Part shown: piece by piece, positions 30,637 to 37,729 of the stretch
Numbering within the stretch: the stretch's first letter is position 1
Layout: every line of letters begins with the position of its first letter
From: Natronohydrobacter thiooxidans
Lineage (GTDB): Bacteria > Pseudomonadota > Alphaproteobacteria > Rhodobacterales > Rhodobacteraceae
Reading direction: 5' to 3'
Assembly: GCF_001884735.1 (NCBI RefSeq)
Contig: NZ_MJAP01000004.1
Location: forward strand, 1-37,729
DNA: 37,729 bases
Position numbers and translations under genes: made by a program
Notes under the pieces: model-generated
The model's database searches: none
Told to the model about the DNA's origin: nothing
The model's input: only the letters and a program-made list of their open reading frames with translations

Positions 30637-31902
30637 CTAGAGCCACTCAGGCAACCTATCGCGATTGATGATCTCGTCAAAGCTCGGACGCTCCCGGATG
30701 ACAGCATATTGATCCCCATGGACCAGAACTTCCGGGATCAGCGGGCGGGTGTTGTATTCCGAGGACATCACCGCGCCATAGGCCCCCGCCGAGCGGAAGG
30801 CCACCAGATCCCCCGCCCCCAGCGGCGGCATGGCGCGTTGCTTGGCGAAAGTATCGCCCGATTCGCAGACCGGCCCCACAATATCGACCGGGCGCTGATC
30901 GGTTGCGGCAGCGGCCTCGATCACCGGGATGATATCATGATGCGCGCCATACATGGCCGGGCGGATCAGATCATTCATCGCCGCATCCAGGATCAGGAAA
31001 TCGCGCCCCTCGCCCTGCTTGAGATAAATCACCGAGGCCACAAGAATACCCGCATTGCCCGCGATCAGCCGCCCCGGTTCGATCTCGATTTCCACATCCA
31101 GATCGCCAAACACCCGGCGGATCATCGCGCCATAATCCAGCGGCAGGGGCGGCGTCTCATTCGAGCGGGTATAGGGAATGCCAAGCCCGCCCCCCAGATC
31201 GACCCTGCGGATCACATGCCCGTCACCGCGCAAGTCCCGCGTCAGTTCCGCGACCTTGGTAAAGGCCGCCTCGAACGGGGCCAGATCGGTCAGCTGGCTG
31301 CCGATATGCACATCAATCCCCACCACCTCGATCCCCGGCAAGCGCGCGGCTTCGGCATAGATCGCGCGGGCCGAGGCAATCGGCACGCCGAACTTGTCCT
31401 CCTTGCGACCGGTGGCGATCTTCTCATGGGTTTTCGCGTCCACATCCGGGTTCACGCGCAGCGTGACCGGCGCGGTCTTGCCCAGCCCCGCGGCAACCTC
31501 GGACAGAACCCGCAATTCCTCAGCCGATTCGACATTGAACTGCCGGATTCCATGGGTCAGCGCATAGCCCATTTCCTCGCGCGTCTTGCCCACGCCCGAA
31601 AACACAACCCTGTCGCCCGGCACACCTGCGGCCAGCGCCCGGCGATATTCGCCGCCAGAGACCACATCCATCCCCGCGCCCAGATTGCCCAAAAGGCGCA
31701 GCACCGCCTGATTGGAGAGCGATTTGATCGCGAAACAGACCAGATGATCCATCCCTGCCAGCGCGTCCTGAAACAGCCGGAAATGCCGCTCCAGCGTCGC
31801 GGTGGAATAGCAGTAAAACGGCGTTCCCACATGCGCCGCGATCTCGGTCAGGGGCACATCTTCGGCATGGAGGATACCGTCACGATAAAGAAAATGGTCC
31901 AT
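30637..31902 (-). CDS. lysA: diaminopimelate decarboxylase
   Basis: A 421-residue PLP enzyme (fold III) converting meso-diaminopimelate to lysine, the last step of lysine synthesis. The PLP-binding lysine lies in VCFAIKSLSNQAVLRLL, the glycine-rich phosphate loop in DLGGGLGIPY, the LysA signature GPVCESGDTFAKQR, and the C-terminal substrate motif RSAGAYGAVMSSEYNTRP. Length is normal. The gene lies downstream of argH, a lipoprotein and DUF2834, separated from the latter by 79 bases that contain the 3' element copy c. Confidence 0.97.
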   Translation of the reverse strand: MDHFLYRDGILHAEDVPLTEIAAHVGTPFYCYSTATLERHFRLFQDALAGMDHLVCFAIKSLSNQAVLRLLGNLGAGMDVVSGGEYRRALAAGVPGDRVVFSGVGKTREEMGYALTHGIRQFNVESAEELRVLSEVAAGLGKTAPVTLRVNPDVDAKTHEKIATGRKEDKFGVPIASARAIYAEAARLPGIEVVGIDVHIGSQLTDLAPFEAAFTKVAELTRDLRGDGHVIRRVDLGGGLGIPYTRSNETPPLPLDYGAMIRRVFGDLDVEIEIEPGRLIAGNAGILVASVIYLKQGEGRDFLILDAAMNDLIRPAMYGAHHDIIPVIEAAAATDQRPVDIVGPVCESGDTFAKQRAMPPLGAGDLVAFRSAGAYGAVMSSEYNTRPLIPEVLVHGDQYAVIRERPSFDEIINRDRLPEWL

Positions 31903-31950
31903 GGGGCAGTCTTTCGGTCAGGCGTCAGGCCGGGGCGAGAGCGTGTATGC

Positions 31951-31980
31951 CTCCGGCGGGAGTATTTGGGGCAAGATGAA
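31951..31980 (-). repeat. 3' intergenic element, copy c, with adjoining small hairpin
   Basis: On the minus strand TTCATCTTGCC-CC-AAATACTC (31980 to 31960) begins 1 base after the TGA of the DUF2834 gene, and CTCC/GGAG (part of 31951-31962) can pair right after it. Same orientation relative to the upstream gene as copies a and b. Confidence 0.65.
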
Positions 31981-31981
31981 A

Positions 31982-32302
31982 TCAGGGTCTGGCAGGGGCA
32001 GAACGCAGGAACAGGTAGAGCGGCAACCCGGCCGACACCCCGATGCAGAACGTTGCGGGAATCGCCAGCAGCCCGAGGAAACGCCGCCGCTGCCAGGTTT
32101 CCACCAGCACGAAAAGCGTCAGCGCCACGGCGGCGATGGTCAGATCCCAGACCAGCCCGGTCGTGGCGGCATTGGCGTGCCAGGCATCCACCATGGTCCT
32201 CAGCGACCAGCCGTTCTGCGTAAACCAGCTGACGAACCAGTACATCGGATGAATGCTGCCCCAGATCGCCAGGACAAGCCAGATCAGGCGCAAGCGCGTC
32301 AC
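31982..32302 (-). CDS. DUF2834 family small membrane protein
   Basis: A 106-residue protein with three membrane helices (about 5-24, 46-66 and 74-95). Motifs match DUF2834: LAIWGSIHPMYWFVSWF, LVWDLTIAAVALTLFVLVE and the closing GVSAGLPLYLFLR. Function unknown. The start is a GTG at 32302 that overlaps the stop of the lipoprotein gene (GTGA), so it is translationally coupled to it. Confidence 0.8.
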   Translation of the reverse strand: MTRLRLIWLVLAIWGSIHPMYWFVSWFTQNGWSLRTMVDAWHANAATTGLVWDLTIAAVALTLFVLVETWQRRRFLGLLAIPATFCIGVSAGLPLYLFLRSAPARP

Positions 32303-32433
32303 AGGCGCCCACTCACACCGATCCGCGCCTCGCCCGAGAGGCTCAGGCCGGTGGGCTCAGGGGCAGTCGGGGGCGCTTCGGCCCCACAGGCGGCCAGCAG
32401 GGCAAGCGCAATGACCAGAGCAACAGGTTTCAT
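32299..32433 (-). CDS. tiny lipoprotein (44 residues) between argH and DUF2834
   Basis: The reading frame begins ATGAAACCTGTT on the minus strand and encodes 44 residues. A short signal peptide ([17 protein letters not shown]) ends in a lipobox LLAAC with lipidation at Cys16, followed by [13 protein letters not shown] and a short tail ending GVSGRL. Its ATG overlaps the argH TGA (ATGA), and its own TGA overlaps the DUF2834 GTG. A lipoprotein of this size after argH is something I associate with Rhodobacteraceae genomes. Function unknown. It is short, but the lipobox and perfect coupling on both sides support it. Confidence 0.75.
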   Translation of the reverse strand: MKPVALVIALALLAACGAEAPPTAPEPTGLSLSGEARIGVSGRL

Positions 32434-33821
32434 CCCAACACCTCTTTCCAGCGCGCAATCTGGGCGCGCACATTCACGGGCGCCGTGCCGCCGTAACTGG
32501 TGCGGCTGGCCACGGAATTCTGCACCCCCAGCACAGAATAAACCGCATCGGTGATTTCGCCATGCACATTCTGCATCTCTTCCAGCGCCAGATCCGGCAG
32601 ATCGCAGCCCTTGTCCTCGGCCAGTTTCACCAGCGCGCCGGTGACATGATGCGCCTCGCGGAAGGGCAGGTTCAATTCGCGCACCAGCCAGTCGGCCAGA
32701 TCCGTCGCGGTGGAAAAGCCCGAAGCGGCGGCGGCTTCCAGCGCCGCGCGATTGGCGGTCAGGTCGCTGACCATGCCTTCCATCGCGGCCAGCCCCAGAA
32801 GCAGATTGTCGGCCGCGTCAAACACCTGTTCCTTGTCTTCCTGCATATCCTTGGAATAGGTCAGCGCCAGCCCCTTCATCACCGTGAACAACGCGACTGT
32901 CGCCCCCAGAATCCGCCCCAGCTTGGCGCGCAAGAGTTCCGCCGCATCCGGGTTGCGCTTTTGCGGCATGATGGATGAGCCGGTCGAGAACCGGTCCGAC
33001 ATGCGCACGAAGCGGAACTGCGCCGAAGACCAGATCACCAGCTCTTCGGCAAAGCGCGACAGATGCATGGCGCAGATCGAGGCCGCCGACAGAAACTCCA
33101 GCGCGAAATCGCGGTCCGCTGTCGTGTCGAGCGAATTCGCCGTGGGCCGCTCAAAGCCCAGCGCCTGCGCCACCATATGCCGGTCGATGGGAAAGGACGT
33201 GCCCGCCAGCGCCGCCGCCCCCAAGGGACATTCATTCATCCGGGCGCGCGCATCCATGAAGCGCGCGCGGTCGCGTGCGAACATCTCGACATAGGCCAGC
33301 ATATGATGGCCCCATGTCACCGGCTGCGCGGTCTGCAGATGCGTGAATCCCGGCATCACCCAATCCGCCCCCGCCTCGGCCTGCGCGAGATAGGCCCGCA
33401 TCAGCGCCTCCAGCCCGGCAATGGCCGCGTCGCATTGCTCGCGCACCCAGAGCCGGAAATCCAGCGCCACCTGATCATTGCGCGAGCGCGCCGTATGCAG
33501 CCGTCCCGCAGGCGCACCGATGATCTCGCGCAGCCGGTTCTCGACATTCATGTGAATATCCTCCAGCGCGGTCGAGAAGGTGAATTCCCCCGCCTCGATC
33601 TCGGCCAGCACCTGTTGCAGGCCGCGATCAATCTCGGCGGCATCCTCGGGCGTGATGATCCCCGTCGCGGCCAACATCGCGGCATGGGCGCGCGAGCCTG
33701 CGATATCCTGCGGCGCCAGACGCTTGTCAAACCCGATCGAGGCATTGATCGCCTCCATGATCGCATCAGGCCCGGCGCTGAACCGCCCGCCCCACATCTG
33801 GTTTGCTGCTGTCTTGTCCAT
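32430..33821 (-). CDS. argH: argininosuccinate lyase
   Basis: A 463-residue enzyme of the fumarase/aspartase superfamily, splitting argininosuccinate into arginine and fumarate. It opens [20 protein letters not shown] and has [27 protein letters not shown], the catalytic signature [20 protein letters not shown] and the C-terminal [16 protein letters not shown]. Length is typical. I chose the ATG at 33821 ([10 protein letters not shown]) instead of an in-frame ATG 63 bases upstream that adds only a basic, unconserved stretch. First gene of the coupled operon argH, lipoprotein, DUF2834, then lysA and TIGR02302. Confidence 0.97.
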   Translation of the reverse strand: MDKTAANQMWGGRFSAGPDAIMEAINASIGFDKRLAPQDIAGSRAHAAMLAATGIITPEDAAEIDRGLQQVLAEIEAGEFTFSTALEDIHMNVENRLREIIGAPAGRLHTARSRNDQVALDFRLWVREQCDAAIAGLEALMRAYLAQAEAGADWVMPGFTHLQTAQPVTWGHHMLAYVEMFARDRARFMDARARMNECPLGAAALAGTSFPIDRHMVAQALGFERPTANSLDTTADRDFALEFLSAASICAMHLSRFAEELVIWSSAQFRFVRMSDRFSTGSSIMPQKRNPDAAELLRAKLGRILGATVALFTVMKGLALTYSKDMQEDKEQVFDAADNLLLGLAAMEGMVSDLTANRAALEAAAASGFSTATDLADWLVRELNLPFREAHHVTGALVKLAEDKGCDLPDLALEEMQNVHGEITDAVYSVLGVQNSVASRTSYGGTAPVNVRAQIARWKEVLG

Positions 33822-33938
33822 CGCCACGCTCCTTTTGCCGCGCATCACCGCGAAGCCTATACGCGCGCGGCCCCGCGAAGGCAATCAAGCGCCGCGGCTG
33901 CCGGAAAATGGGTTGGATTTTAGCCAAAGCCCGCGGTT

Positions 33939-33953
33939 TTAACCCGCAGTTAA
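33939..33953. promoter_or_regulatory. CtrA-type box TTAA-N7-TTAA upstream of the EAL gene
   Basis: TTAA (33939-33942), seven bases (CCCGCAG), TTAA (33950-33953), 40 bases before the EAL start. On the minus strand it reads TTAACTGCGGGTTAA. Same spacing as the box at 14351, and AT-rich steps are rare in this region. Confidence 0.55.
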
Positions 33954-33993
33954 GCCCGAGCCGCCAGTCTGACCAAAATAGCGGAGCACGCCC

Positions 33994-34839
33994 ATGTCGC
34001 CACACCGGTCCTCGCAATTTACCGCAGATGATGTCGTCTATACCTCGCCCCTCTCGGCCGCCGCCGAAGATCAGCGCCGCGACACGCTGGCCATGGTGCG
34101 CGAAGCACTCGACCAGCGCCGCAGCATCCTCGCCTTTCAGCCCGTGGTGCAGGCGCGCATGCCCAAACGCGCCGCCTTTTACGAAGGGCTGATCCGAATC
34201 ATCGACCATACCGGCCGGATCATCCCGGCGATGGATTTCATGGATGTGGTCGAAACCAGCGAGCTCGGGCGCCGGATCGACTGTCTGGCGCTGGAAATCG
34301 GGTTGCAGACCCTCGCAGTGGAACCCTCGATCCGGCTCTCGATCAACATGTCGGCGCGCTCCATCGGCTATCCCGAATGGCTGGCGACGCTGGAACGGGG
34401 GTTGCGCGGCAGCCCCGATATCGGCGAGCGGCTGATCTTAGAGATCACCGAATCCTCGGCCATGCTCATGCCCGATCTGGTGACGGTCTTCATGGAGGAA
34501 ATGCAGGAACGCGGCATCTGTTTCGCGCTCGATGATTTCGGCGCGGGCTATACGGCCTTCCGCTATCTCAAGGAATTCTACTTCGATATCGTCAAGATCG
34601 ACGGCATGTTCATCCGCGATATCGCCGCCGCGCCCGACAATCAGGTGCTGGTGCAGGCGCTGGTGTCGATCGCGCGGCATTTCGACATGTTCACCGTGGC
34701 CGAATCCGTCGAGACCGCCGAGGATGCGCGCATCCTGACGGAAATGGGCGTCGATTGCCTGCAGGGCTATTATTTCGGGGCGCCCTCGACGCAGGAACCG
34801 TGGAAGATCACGCGGCTGAAAACCCGCGCCACCGGGTAG
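33994..34839 (+). CDS. EAL-domain cyclic-di-GMP phosphodiesterase
   Basis: A 281-residue protein: a ~40-residue N-terminal lead, then an EAL domain to the end, without sensor or membrane segments. The signature EAL is EGL (Glu64-Gly65-Leu66, followed by IR). The other catalytic and metal residues are in place: Asn118 (INMS), Glu150 and Glu153 (LEITES), Asp180-Asp181 (DDFGAGY), Lys201 (VKIDG) and Glu237 (AESVE). It should therefore be an active c-di-GMP hydrolase of the EGL-variant type rather than an inactive effector. The promoter region has a CtrA-type box, suggesting cell-cycle or motility control. It is followed by a GC-rich repeat tract. Confidence 0.92.
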   Translation: MSPHRSSQFTADDVVYTSPLSAAAEDQRRDTLAMVREALDQRRSILAFQPVVQARMPKRAAFYEGLIRIIDHTGRIIPAMDFMDVVETSELGRRIDCLALEIGLQTLAVEPSIRLSINMSARSIGYPEWLATLERGLRGSPDIGERLILEITESSAMLMPDLVTVFMEEMQERGICFALDDFGAGYTAFRYLKEFYFDIVKIDGMFIRDIAAAPDNQVLVQALVSIARHFDMFTVAESVETAEDARILTEMGVDCLQGYYFGAPSTQEPWKITRLKTRATG

Positions 34840-35160
34840 CGGGCAGACGGGCACGCGCAACGGGCAGCACCGGGTTGCACGTGCCGGGAGGAACCGGGGG
34901 CGGGCGAGGCTGTCTGGCGCGACGGACCGGCACAGCTGCCCGGTGCGACCGGGTTGCGCGACCAGCTGGCACGGCTGGCGGATATGGTCGGCGGACCCAT
35001 CCGGGCAATGGACCCTGCTGGCATGACCGGCGGATCCGACAGGATCGCATAGTGGACCGGTGCGACCGGATCGCGCCCGGGGGGCGGGGCTGGCGGGCAC
35101 GACCGTCAGGCACAACCGGCACCGGCAAAACCCGCCCCTGCGCCGATCCGCGCATTAGGG
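34840..35160. repeat. gene-free GC-rich tract with degenerate repeats
   Basis: About 320 bases without a credible gene, rich in variants of ACCGG and GGCACG. CCGGTGCGACCGGGTTGCGC (34940-34959) recurs with two differences at 35057-35076, and ACCGGGTTGC occurs at 34869 and 34948. Open frames on both strands are repeat-driven and lack start signals. It may be a decayed minisatellite or a remnant of a repetitive coding segment. Confidence 0.5.
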
Positions 35161-35241
35161 CTTGATTTACAACCCCCCGCCATGGCCCAATCAGCAGGGT
35201 AACGGCTGCGCCCGCACCGCCATGACGAGGGAGACCCAAGG

Positions 35242-35667
35242 ATGCCCAAGAAAATTCTGCTGCCCATCGACCTGAACGCGCCTGCCTCCTGGATCAAGCC
35301 CATGGCCGAGGCGCAGACCATGCTGGCACAGGGCGGCGAATTGCATGTCGTGAGCGTGCTGCCCGATTTCGGCCTCTCGATGGTCGGCACCTTCTTCAAA
35401 GCCGGGTTCGAGCAGACCGCGCTCCACCATTTCAGCGAAGCGCTGCGGGCCTGGGTCCGCCAGAACGTCCCCGGCGCGATCGAGGTGCATCCCCATGTGC
35501 TGCATGGCAATATCTATGACGAGATTCTGCGCGCCGCTGACAAGCTGGAGGTCGATCTGATCATCCTCGCCGCCCACCGCCCCGAGGCCGCCGATTACCT
35601 GCTTGGCCCCAATGCCGCGCGCATCGTGCGCCACGCCAAACAATCGGTCTATGTGGTGCGCGGCTGA
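35242..35667 (+). CDS. universal stress protein (UspA family)
   Basis: A 141-residue single-domain Usp protein. It opens KKILLPIDLNAPASWIKPM (first strand with the nucleotide-site Asp), has LHVVSVLPDFG, the later IYDEILRAADKLEVDLIILAAHRPE, and the closing YLLGPNAARIVRHAKQSVYVVRG, which matches the ATP-binding G-x2-G/A...S-V-x-V-V segment. RBS AAGG lies directly upstream. An upstream TTGAT half-site at 35162 is not enough to claim FNR control. Stress-related role in the cytoplasm is likely. Confidence 0.92.
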   Translation: MPKKILLPIDLNAPASWIKPMAEAQTMLAQGGELHVVSVLPDFGLSMVGTFFKAGFEQTALHHFSEALRAWVRQNVPGAIEVHPHVLHGNIYDEILRAADKLEVDLIILAAHRPEAADYLLGPNAARIVRHAKQSVYVVRG

Positions 35668-35675
35668 GGCAGCGA

Positions 35676-36194
35676 TCAGCGGATCTTCAGAGCAAGCCGC
35701 AAATCGGTCAGGACATCGTGCTGGCGGGGCGTCAACTCATCTCCGACAAGCTGTTGCAGGACATCGCTCAACGCCCCCCACGAGGTCGAGCCGTCAATCT
35801 TGTAGAGCCGCCGACCAACGCGCGAAATGGTTTCCGATGCGCCCCCGCATTGCGTTTGTATCCACTTGCCCAGCACTTCCATCTCTTCGGTTTCCTCGGC
35901 TGACAGCTTGAATGTCTTGCGCAGCACAAGGGTCAGGCGTTGCAGGTCATCGCGGGTTGGCAGGTCATCAAGGTGCACGAATGCCAGCGCGATACTGGCG
36001 ATAGCCAGTCTTGTGTCATCTATCCCCTCGACCGGGTGTTCCTTGGTCTGGCGCCGAAAGGCGATCTTGCGCGGCGCATTGCGCACAACCGTAATGGCAT
36101 CATCCGCCACAGACAGCGCGTCGCGCGGATTGGCGCGCACCCACCACCAGATCACACCACCAATTGCGGCCATAATAGCGATCAGAATATGCAT
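35676..36194 (-). CDS. TerB-like protein with N-terminal membrane helix
   Basis: A 172-residue protein. One membrane helix covers residues 2-19 (HILIAIMAAIGGVIWWWV), followed by a basic linker (RNAPRKIAFRRQTKEH). An all-helical TerB-like domain covers about residues 58-172 with LAIASIALAFVHLDDLPTRDD and LVLRKTFKLSAEETEEMEVL, resembling the family's acidic metal-site helices (D..P, E..E). TerB domains sense or bind metal and associate with membrane stress complexes. The assignment is moderate, since sequence conservation is low. It faces usp convergently with 8 bases between the stop codons, and the start codon lies at the edge of an AT-rich stretch. Confidence 0.65.
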   Translation of the reverse strand: MHILIAIMAAIGGVIWWWVRANPRDALSVADDAITVVRNAPRKIAFRRQTKEHPVEGIDDTRLAIASIALAFVHLDDLPTRDDLQRLTLVLRKTFKLSAEETEEMEVLGKWIQTQCGGASETISRVGRRLYKIDGSTSWGALSDVLQQLVGDELTPRQHDVLTDLRLALKIR

Positions 36195-36493
36195 GCGTTT
36201 CTCATATTATGTTTATCAATGAAGCGCGGTGTTCGTCTGCAAAAAGAACGCCTTACGCAAATCCACAAGCATTCACATTGCGGCGGCCCCTGCAAGGCAG
36301 AGTTTTCGGAGACTCCACAATGACTGTCAAGAGTGACCGGCGGCCTTGACGCGGCCCGCAGGCGCTGCGCGGCTTTGCTGCCACCATCGACTGCCTCCCC
36401 CATCCGCACCAAACACCCCGGATCCGGTTGTTCCCCGGTGCCCCCGCCGATATGGTGCTGCCAGCATTCCCCCCATCGGACAGTCCCACATTC
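36195..36493. other. intergenic region between the TerB-like and monooxygenase genes
   Basis: About 300 bases, AT-rich at the left (promoter side of the TerB-like gene) and GC-rich at the right. The only coding candidate is a 9-codon frame, MTVKSDRRP (36320-36349), behind a CGGAG (36307-36311). It is followed by a small GCAG-GCG-CTGC hairpin (36358-36368). I see no gene remnant. Confidence 0.4.
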
Positions 36494-37666
36494 ATGACGC
36501 AGAAAAACCACATCGCCATCGCAGGCGCAGGCATCGGCGGGCTGGCCGCCGCCACCGCCCTGGCGCAGGCCGGGGAACGGGTGGTGATCTATGACCAGTT
36601 CGATCAGCCCCGCCCTGTGGGCTCGGGTCTGGTCATCCAGCCGGTCGGCCTGAATGTTCTGCACCAGCTCGGCGCGGGCGCGGCGGCGCTGGGCATGGGC
36701 ACCCGCATACACCGGATGCTGGGCCATGAAGCGCGGGGCGGGCACCGGGTTCTCGATGTGCATTATGACCGCCCCGGCGGCGCGCGCTTCGGGCTGGGCA
36801 TTCATCGCGCGGCCCTGTTTCAGATCCTGCTCGATGCCGCGATCCGGGCCGGGGCGGAACTTGTCACCGGGCATAGGGTGACAGGGCAGCAGAACCGCAG
36901 GTTGTCCTTCGCGGGGCGGCCCGATGCCGGGCCGTTCCGCATGATCATCGACGCCAGCGGCGCGGCCTCGCCGCTGTCGCAGATGCGCGCCCGGTCCCTG
37001 GGCTATGGCGCGCTCTGGGCCACGGTGGACTGGCCGCAGACCGATCTGCCCCGCGACGAGCTGCGCCAGATCTATCGTCGGGCCTCGCATATGCTGGGTG
37101 TCCTGCCGGTCGGCACCCTGCCCGGCAGCCCCGCGCAAAAGGCCGCGATCTTCTGGTCACTGCCTGCGTCCTCCTATCAGGACTGGTGCGAAGGCGGCCT
37201 TGCGCAATGGCACAGTCAGGCCACGACACTCTGGCCCGATTACGCCGCCTTCGCGCAACAGATCACCGCGCCGGAACAGATGACCATGGCGCGCTACAGC
37301 CACGGCACCCTGCGCAGGCCCTGGGGGGATGGCGTGGTTCATATCGGCGACAGCGCCCATCGCGCCAGCCCGCAACTGGGACAGGGGGCCAATATGGCGC
37401 TGCTGGATGCCTGGGCATTGGTGGTGGCATTGCAGGAAGCGCGCGGCGATGACGGTCGCGCCATGCAGATCTATGCAAGCGCCCGACGCTGGCATGTGCG
37501 CGTTTATCAGGCGATGAGCTGGGCCTTCACCCCGCAATATCAATCCGACAGCCGGGTGCTGCCGCTCCTGCGCGACCGGCTCTTCTTCCCGATGTCACTC
37601 GTGCCGCCGATGCCCGCGATCCTGAGCCGTCTGGTCTGCGGCGACCTGCTGCCCCCTTCCGCCTAG
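36494..37666 (+). CDS. FAD-dependent monooxygenase (flavoprotein hydroxylase family)
   Basis: A 390-residue group A flavin monooxygenase. The N-terminal FAD fold is HIAIAGAGIGGLAAATALAQAGERVVIYDQ (GxGxxG...E/D), followed by the sugar-phosphate-binding region PVGSGLVIQPVGLNVLHQLG. The second FAD motif is VVHIGDSAHRASPQLGQGANMALLDAWAL. There is no membrane segment. The family hydroxylates aromatic compounds or ubiquinone precursors; the fold alone does not decide the substrate. I chose the ATG at 36494, which begins just before the FAD fold; ATG/GTG codons further upstream (36428, 36452) would add an unconserved stretch. It ends 63 bases before the window edge. Confidence 0.88.
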   Translation: MTQKNHIAIAGAGIGGLAAATALAQAGERVVIYDQFDQPRPVGSGLVIQPVGLNVLHQLGAGAAALGMGTRIHRMLGHEARGGHRVLDVHYDRPGGARFGLGIHRAALFQILLDAAIRAGAELVTGHRVTGQQNRRLSFAGRPDAGPFRMIIDASGAASPLSQMRARSLGYGALWATVDWPQTDLPRDELRQIYRRASHMLGVLPVGTLPGSPAQKAAIFWSLPASSYQDWCEGGLAQWHSQATTLWPDYAAFAQQITAPEQMTMARYSHGTLRRPWGDGVVHIGDSAHRASPQLGQGANMALLDAWALVVALQEARGDDGRAMQIYASARRWHVRVYQAMSWAFTPQYQSDSRVLPLLRDRLFFPMSLVPPMPAILSRLVCGDLLPPSA

Positions 37667-37687
37667 CTGGAGCAATTTCAGAGAAAG

Positions 37688-37723
37688 TTGACAGAGTTTT
37701 TCGCGCGCGCCTTGTCTTATGAT
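37688..37723 (+). promoter_or_regulatory. possible promoter at the window end
   Basis: TTGACA (37688-37693) is followed by TATGAT (37718-37723) with a 24-base spacer, too long for standard sigma-70, though a poor -10 at the correct distance cannot be ruled out. The downstream gene lies outside the window. Confidence 0.3.
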
Positions 37724-37729
37724 TTTCTC

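Noticed and set aside
29639..32223. Long plus-strand open frames (333 and 530 residues) over TIGR02302 and lysA
   Set aside because: Antisense to clear genes with intact motifs; rich in Arg, His and Gln as expected for shadows.
35162..35175. FNR-like TTGAT half-site before usp
   Set aside because: The second half-site is missing (needs ATCAA after four bases), so FNR control is not supported despite usp being a common target.
1..37729. CRISPR arrays, insertion sequences, prophage or rRNA/tRNA genes
   Set aside because: No regularly spaced direct repeats, transposase or integrase motifs, terminal inverted repeats with duplications, or RNA gene signatures were found.

Overview
This window looks like a chromosomal segment of a high-GC alphaproteobacterium of the Rhodobacteraceae (Paracoccus/Rhodobacter-type). 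The evidence is the strong G/C third-position bias and the family-typical proteins: a TIGR02302/DUF4175 protein, DUF2842, a Hint_2 protein, an HvrA-like H-NS protein, and argH followed by a tiny lipoprotein. Two full CtrA-type sites (TTAA-N7-TTAA) fit the same group. It is mostly core genome. I see no rRNA, tRNA, CRISPR, prophage or insertion sequence.

Layout. (1) 34-2062, minus: a translationally coupled cinA-like / GNAT / AhpD-like operon. (2) 2289-3947, plus: a thiamine-diphosphate enzyme. (3) 3996-6402, minus: a coupled operon of ferredoxin-reductase-like flavoprotein, rsmD and a HAD phosphatase. It is divergent from (4) 6485-8434, plus: peroxiredoxin, FemAB-like acyltransferase and pterin dehydratase. 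(5) 8616-9710: a THUMP RNA methyltransferase, convergent with DUF2842 and purA (9746-11262, minus). (6) secG and pyrG (11432-13585, plus). (7) 13658-15474: an unusual signalling-type locus. A membrane-anchored, degenerate receiver-like protein is divergent from a small winged-helix protein and a polytopic membrane protein, across an AT-rich intergenic region full of dyads and carrying a CtrA box. (8) 15536-21479: RidA, a GDPD-family protein, a TetR regulator divergent from an AEC transporter, S-formylglutathione hydrolase, an ornithine-cyclodeaminase-family protein, an H-NS family protein and a YihY/BrkB membrane protein. (9) 21436-25965: map on minus, divergent from a hybrid histidine kinase that overlaps its LuxR-type response regulator. 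(10) a Hint-domain protein, then rpsD with a structured leader. (11) 28154-33821, minus: argH, a 44-residue lipoprotein, DUF2834, lysA and TIGR02302. (12) 33994-37666: an EAL phosphodiesterase behind a second CtrA box, a degenerate GC-rich repeat tract, a universal stress protein, a TerB-like protein and a FAD monooxygenase.

Three things outside ordinary annotation stand out. First, the 13.6-15.5 kb locus is the best candidate for an undescribed signalling module: the receiver-like domain has Glu where the phosphoacceptor Asp should be and a C-terminal membrane anchor, it faces a winged-helix gene, and the region between has a CtrA-type site and several dyads. Second, two families of short intergenic repeats recur. 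One is a perfect or near-perfect palindrome (2153, 9720). The other is an element reading TTCATCTTGCC-N3/4-AAATACTC, which follows the stop codon of the upstream gene in the same orientation in all three copies (3974, 8481, 31960). Third, the rpsD leader holds a terminator-like hairpin and a pair of crossing complementarities that could form a pseudoknot next to the ribosome-binding site.

All calls come from reading the sequence and recalling family signatures. No database search was run.
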